Shown here: piece after piece, positions 60,601-64,000 of the stretch | How the letters are laid out: every line of letters starts with the position of its first letter | How positions within the stretch are numbered: the stretch's first letter is position 1 | Source: Chryseomicrobium excrementi | GTDB taxonomy: Bacteria; Bacillota; Bacilli; Bacillales_A; Planococcaceae | Assembly: GCF_002798305.1 (NCBI RefSeq) | Contig: NZ_PCGR01000002.1 | Coordinates: forward strand, 110,034-174,033 | Reading direction: 5' to 3' | DNA: 64,000 nucleotides | Translations under genes and position numbers: made by a program | The notes under the pieces: model-generated | Seen by the model: only the letters and a program-made list of their open reading frames with translations | Told to the model about the DNA's origin: nothing | Databases searched by the model: none

Positions 60601-62712
60601 TTATTCCTTCACACGCAACAATCGCATCGAGTTCAAAACGACAAGTACGGTCGAGCCGACATCAGCCAGTACGGCCATCCACAGCGTTAGCCAACCTGGA
60701 ACGATCAACAATAACGCGATGAGCTTGATGGCAAAAGCGAAGCCGATGTTCTGTTTGATAATTTGAAGCGTCTTGCGGCTTAGTCCCATCGTATAAGGAA
60801 GTTTCGACAGGTCGTCCGCAAGTAATGCGACATCTGCAGTCTCGAGAGCAGTGTCCGTTCCCGCGCCTCCCATTGCAATACCGACCGTAGCACTAGCTAA
60901 AGCAGGGGCATCATTGACACCGTCTCCTACCATAGCGACAGAGCCGACTTGCTGCTGAAGGGATCGAATTTTCTCCAGTTTATGCTCGGGTAACAAGTTC
61001 GCTTCGACTGTATCGAGACCCAGCTTGCGATTCAACGCATTCGCCGTAATCGCATTGTCTCCAGTGAGCATTACGAGATTTGAGATCCCGATCTCTTTCA
61101 GACGCGCAATTGTTGAGGCGCTCGCTTCACGGATCGGGTCCGCTACGGCAAACAAGGCCACGATGAACGTATCGGTTCCAAGAGCCATGACGGTCTTCCC
61201 ATCGTGTTGCAAGGCTTCGACATTAGTGACAAGCTCTTCGTTCCAGTCTGGGTGGTCGTCGAATAGTGTCGGACTTCCTATGGTGTAGCGCTCGTCACCA
61301 ATTTTTGCATAAGCACCTTTACCCGTAACCGAACGGAACTCAGTTGCTTCAAGTATCGGGACATGCTGTTCTTTTGCTTGACGCACGATCGCAGAGGCAA
61401 GTGGATGCTGCGAAAATTGTTCAATTGCTGCAGCCTTCGCAAGTACGTCGTTTGTTGAAGCTTCATGGAAAGTCAAAATGTCTGTCACTACAGGTCGGCC
61501 TTCAGAAAGTGTTCCCGTCTTATCAAACGCAATCGCTCGAATGCGACCCAGCTCTTCTAAATAGACGCCGCCTTTGATCAACACACCGTGTTTCGCAGCG
61601 TTTCCGATGGCGGTGACAATGGCTACAGGAGTCGAGACGACTAAAGCACACGGACAGCCGACGACCAGTACAGCAAGGCCGCGGTAAATCCATTCCGACC
61701 AGTCTCCTGAGAAGACCAGAGGAGGAAGGACAGCAATCAGTAAGGCGATCACCAAAATAGCAGGTGTGTAGTACGCTGCAAAACGATCGACGAACTGTTG
61801 AGACGGTGCTTTTTCAGCCTGTGCTTCTTCCACTAAGTGAATGATCTTGGCAATCGTCGTATCTTCTACTCGTTTTGTCACGGTCACTTCAAGGTAACCT
61901 TCTTCATTTAAAGACCCTGCGTAAACGTCATCGCCGATTCGCTTGTGCTTCGGCATCGATTCGCCAGTGATCGCAGCTTCATTAATGGAAGATTCTCCGA
62001 TTAAGACCGTTCCGTCCATGGCAATTTTTTGACCAGGTTTGACGAGCATGACATCGCCCACTTGAATGTCGTTTACATCTAAAGTGAGTAGTTCACTGTG
62101 TCGTCGAATGACAGCCTCATTCGGCGCAATGTCCATCAAACTACGAATAGACTCTCGTGCCTTGTCCATTGAGTAAGATTCGAGTGCTTCACTGAGTGCG
62201 AACAATAAGACCACAACAGCGCCTTCTTGCCATTCCCCAATGATGGCAGCTCCAATGATGGCGATGGTCATCAGTGTCTTCATATCGAAATCAAAACGTA
62301 AGAGGTTCGCAAAACCTTCTTTGAAGAGTGTCCACCCACCCACTACGATGGCAGCAAGGTACAGGCCAGTAACTACTGGCTCCGAAGCGGAAAATCCATA
62401 CTCTGCAGCTAGTGCAAACAGAAGAAGGACAAACGAAGCTACCGTATTGCGGTTCTCGCGTGACTCCCAAAACGAGTGCTTTTCACGATGGTTAGGTCGG
62501 TACGATTCTTCGTAGACACGAATGCCATCGAAAGCACCAGCCTGTTCTAGTTGTTCAATCGTGACGTCTCCTGTAACGGTCAGTTTGGAGGCACCAAAGT
62601 TCAGTTGCAGCTCTTTCACTGTCTCGATCTGTTGGATGTTCTTTTCAAATTTAGCGGCACAATTGGTACAAGACAATCCTTCTAGTCGGTATACATGGGG
62701 TTCGGTTTTCAT
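60601..62712 (-). CDS. cadA: Second cadmium/zinc-exporting P1B ATPase (CadA-type)
   Basis: 703 residues from ATG 62712 (AAAGGG before it); a frame to 62736 adds eight residues. One HMA domain (GLSCTNC, about 13-19) instead of two, CPC motif (VGCPCALV), DKTGT, SQHPLASA, GDGVNDAP. It has no Cys-pair head. It lies directly behind cadC with an operator between. It differs clearly from the CadA at 12085 and probably belongs to the core genome. Confidence 0.93.
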   Translation of the reverse strand: MKTEPHVYRLEGLSCTNCAAKFEKNIQQIETVKELQLNFGASKLTVTGDVTIEQLEQAGAFDGIRVYEESYRPNHREKHSFWESRENRNTVASFVLLLFALAAEYGFSASEPVVTGLYLAAIVVGGWTLFKEGFANLLRFDFDMKTLMTIAIIGAAIIGEWQEGAVVVLLFALSEALESYSMDKARESIRSLMDIAPNEAVIRRHSELLTLDVNDIQVGDVMLVKPGQKIAMDGTVLIGESSINEAAITGESMPKHKRIGDDVYAGSLNEEGYLEVTVTKRVEDTTIAKIIHLVEEAQAEKAPSQQFVDRFAAYYTPAILVIALLIAVLPPLVFSGDWSEWIYRGLAVLVVGCPCALVVSTPVAIVTAIGNAAKHGVLIKGGVYLEELGRIRAIAFDKTGTLSEGRPVVTDILTFHEASTNDVLAKAAAIEQFSQHPLASAIVRQAKEQHVPILEATEFRSVTGKGAYAKIGDERYTIGSPTLFDDHPDWNEELVTNVEALQHDGKTVMALGTDTFIVALFAVADPIREASASTIARLKEIGISNLVMLTGDNAITANALNRKLGLDTVEANLLPEHKLEKIRSLQQQVGSVAMVGDGVNDAPALASATVGIAMGGAGTDTALETADVALLADDLSKLPYTMGLSRKTLQIIKQNIGFAFAIKLIALLLIVPGWLTLWMAVLADVGSTVLVVLNSMRLLRVKE

Positions 62713-62728
62713 AGTGTACACGCCCTTT

Positions 62729-62750
62729 ACATTCAAATAAATGTTTGATT
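62729..62750. promoter_or_regulatory. CadC operator before cadA (second locus)
   Basis: ACATTCAAATAAATGTTTGATT, an imperfect palindrome of the same type as those at 14.7-14.9 kb, 17 bp before the cadA start. Confidence 0.75.
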
Positions 62751-62788
62751 GTCTTTAGTATATACTCGTTCCTAACTTGTGTCAATTT

Positions 62789-62810
62789 CATTCAAATATT
62801 CATTTGAATG
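62789..62810. promoter_or_regulatory. Perfect CadC operator between cadC and cadA
   Basis: CATTCAAAT and ATTTGAATG are exact reverse complements around ATTC. It lies in the 134 bp between the two genes. Confidence 0.8.
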
Positions 62811-62846
62811 AAAAACCCCTTCATCCGCAAGGGAGAAAGAGGAGGG

Positions 62847-63212
62847 TCATTCGTTATGATGTTCTATAGCAATTTTGACGAGATCTGTAATGTGATGGTC
62901 TTTCACGGAATAATAGACCAGCTTCCCTTGCTTACGGTTTTTTGCAATTCCCATTGTGCGCAAGAGGCGTAAATGATGAGAAGCAGTGGCTGTTGAAATT
63001 CCAATGATAGCAGCAACGTCACAGACACAAAGTTCGTCTTCTTGTGTCAGGGCGTAAATGATTTTCATCCGGGTCGCATCAGATAAGGCTTTGAAGATCG
63101 TTTCGACACCTTCGACTTGCGAGATGAGTGGAGTGACGCGTTCTACGACCTCCGGGTGTGTGCATTCGACTTCGCAGCTATCTGCCGGCACTTTGTTTAG
63201 TTGTGAGGGCAT
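62847..63212 (-). CDS. cadC: CadC/ArsR-type repressor, second locus
   Basis: 121 residues from ATG 63212; earlier in-frame ATGs at 63224 and 63308 are less likely, because AAAGG sits 12 bases before 63212 and the CadC N-terminus then begins normally. Cys13, Cys17, Cys62 and Cys64 (ELCVCD) and the C-terminal Asp105, His107 and His118 sites are kept. Same strand as cadA, so it is the cadC-cadA order, unlike the divergent first locus. Confidence 0.88.
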   Translation of the reverse strand: MPSQLNKVPADSCEVECTHPEVVERVTPLISQVEGVETIFKALSDATRMKIIYALTQEDELCVCDVAAIIGISTATASHHLRLLRTMGIAKNRKQGKLVYYSVKDHHITDLVKIAIEHHNE

Positions 63213-63267
63213 ACGGTATCGCATCCTTTGATCTGGTAATAGCTCCAGTATACCAAACTCGTGACAC

Positions 63268-63543
63268 TCATTTGTTCCAAACGTCCTCGTACTCTGGTGT
63301 TTTTTCAAATTGACTCTTTACGAATGGGCACAGAGGGACGATTTTCAAGTCTTTTTCACGCGCATAGATGACCAGTTGTTCTACTAGTTTTTGCCCGACA
63401 CCTTCACCACGCAAAGAATCATCTACATGAGTATGGTCGGCAATCAGTTTTGTAGAACCAGTGGGAACATAATGGACCTCGGCTAATGTGTTAGAGCTAT
63501 CTTCACCTACAAAAAATTTATTGTCTGCATGTTTGATTTCCAT
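63268..63543 (-). CDS. Small GNAT_2 acetyltransferase (YjdJ-like)
   Basis: 91 residues, one compact acetyltransferase domain: VDDSLRGEGVGQKLVEQLV is the acetyl-CoA loop and LKIVPLCPFVKSQFEKTPEY the C-terminal motif with a conserved Cys-Pro-Phe. Related to YjdJ, often next to YjdI proteins as here: 11 bp behind the CDGSH gene on the same strand. Substrate unknown. Confidence 0.85.
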   Translation of the reverse strand: MEIKHADNKFFVGEDSSNTLAEVHYVPTGSTKLIADHTHVDDSLRGEGVGQKLVEQLVIYAREKDLKIVPLCPFVKSQFEKTPEYEDVWNK

Positions 63544-63554
63544 GTCATCTCTCC

Positions 63555-63959
63555 TTAGTGGCAGCTGCCTTTTTTATCACAGAATGGGGAATTTCCTGTC
63601 TGGCCGCATCCACAGACGACGGCTCGGTACGTCACGATATCCTGGTCTTGTTGACGGAAATGGAGGTCACCTCGCATGATGAGCTGTTGTTTGTCATTGG
63701 TTTCGACTTTCGTCGGGACTTCAGGTAGTTCACCTCGCACACCATCGTGTCGAATATATTGAAGGGCTCCGCTTGGACAGCGTTCTACTACTTCTGCAAT
63801 ATCAGGAGCTGCCCCGTTCTCAGGATTGACCCAAGGCCGTTTCTTCGTATCAAATACGGACGGAAGCCCTTTGACACATTCAGCGGCGTGAATGCATAGG
63901 CCTGGAGTGAAGTAGACATTGATTTCCGGGCTGACGTATTCTTTTGGCTCTAACTTCAT
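63555..63959 (-). CDS. YjdI-CDGSH iron-sulfur fusion protein
   Basis: 134 residues from ATG 63959 (GAGGTG before it; GTG 63968 overlaps it). The N-terminal YjdI/Fer4_19 domain has LCIHAAECVKGLP and ERCPSGAL, three or four Cys for a cluster. The C-terminal CDGSH domain reads CGCGQTGNSPFCDKKGSCH, binding a 2Fe-2S cluster by three Cys and one His. Likely an electron-transfer or sensing protein. Coupled with the GNAT gene. Confidence 0.9.
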   Translation of the reverse strand: MKLEPKEYVSPEINVYFTPGLCIHAAECVKGLPSVFDTKKRPWVNPENGAAPDIAEVVERCPSGALQYIRHDGVRGELPEVPTKVETNDKQQLIMRGDLHFRQQDQDIVTYRAVVCGCGQTGNSPFCDKKGSCH

Positions 63960-64000
63960 GTCTGTCACCTCGATTTCAGATTTTTCTTACAATGAGTGTA

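Overview
The window reads as DNA from a low-to-moderate G+C Gram-positive bacterium of the order Bacillales, with a Planococcaceae-like feel (lowish confidence on the family). Evidence: strong GGAGG ribosome sites, CsoR, PerR/Fur and CadC type operators, CopZ/CopB, a F510_1955-type lipoprotein, YdhK, a Csp-type copper protein, BdbC/BdbD and short intergenic 21-nt repeats. No rRNA, tRNA or CRISPR array was seen.

Bases 1-30.8 kb are a mosaic accessory island. It is flanked by two copies of the 3' part of a HAD nucleotidase gene (1-173 and 30459-30845). The left end has a tyrosine recombinase whose base composition is clearly higher in G+C than its neighbours, a duplicated 81-residue membrane protein (second copy at 34.4 kb), and several perfect palindromes. 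Next is a macrolide resistance module: a Mef-type exporter and an Msr(D)-type ABC-F protein. A promoter, an ErmD-like RLR leader peptide and a terminator lie upstream, and each gene then has its own short leader peptide (MMTLLFY and MQFLLFY) and four-segment RNA attenuator. Two short RadC-like JAB-domain genes follow, each preceded by a nearly identical ~490-nt noncoding module with conserved hairpins, and a partial third module lies at 2.3 kb. An amidase and lipoproteins sit between them.

From 11 to 20 kb is a metal and thiol region: CzcD, then CadA divergent from CadC. CadC heads an apparent operon of CcdA, ResA-like, CopC, CopD, BdbD, BdbC and a second CcdA/TauE-like protein. From 20 to 25 kb are relics (a conjugation coupling protein fused by deletion to an antirestriction-type protein, and a resolvase lacking its N-terminus) around a 3-hydroxyacyl-CoA dehydrogenase. 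From 25 to 30.4 kb is a copper set: YdhK with a premature stop, a F510_1955-type lipoprotein, a Csp-like protein, CopZ and CopB.

From about 31 kb to the end the DNA looks more chromosomal. It holds many small membrane proteins, a glyoxalase-fold protein, a phospholipase-D/helicase/DUF3427 protein translationally coupled to a Nudix hydrolase, Tag, an esterase, a methyltransferase, a MetQIN-type importer, an operon of short-chain dehydrogenase, acyl-CoA ligase and FAD monooxygenase, a MASE3-PAS-SpoIIE phosphatase next to a histidine-kinase-like protein, KatG under a Fur/PerR type operator, a second CadC-CadA pair with CadC operators, a small GNAT protein and a YjdI-CDGSH iron-sulfur fusion.

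The strongest candidates for new biology are the stacked leader-peptide attenuators in front of mef/msr, the repeated structured noncoding modules before the radC genes, the near-identical 28-bp palindromes bracketing 22.5 kb of cargo, and the thiol-redox/copper operon placed behind cadC.
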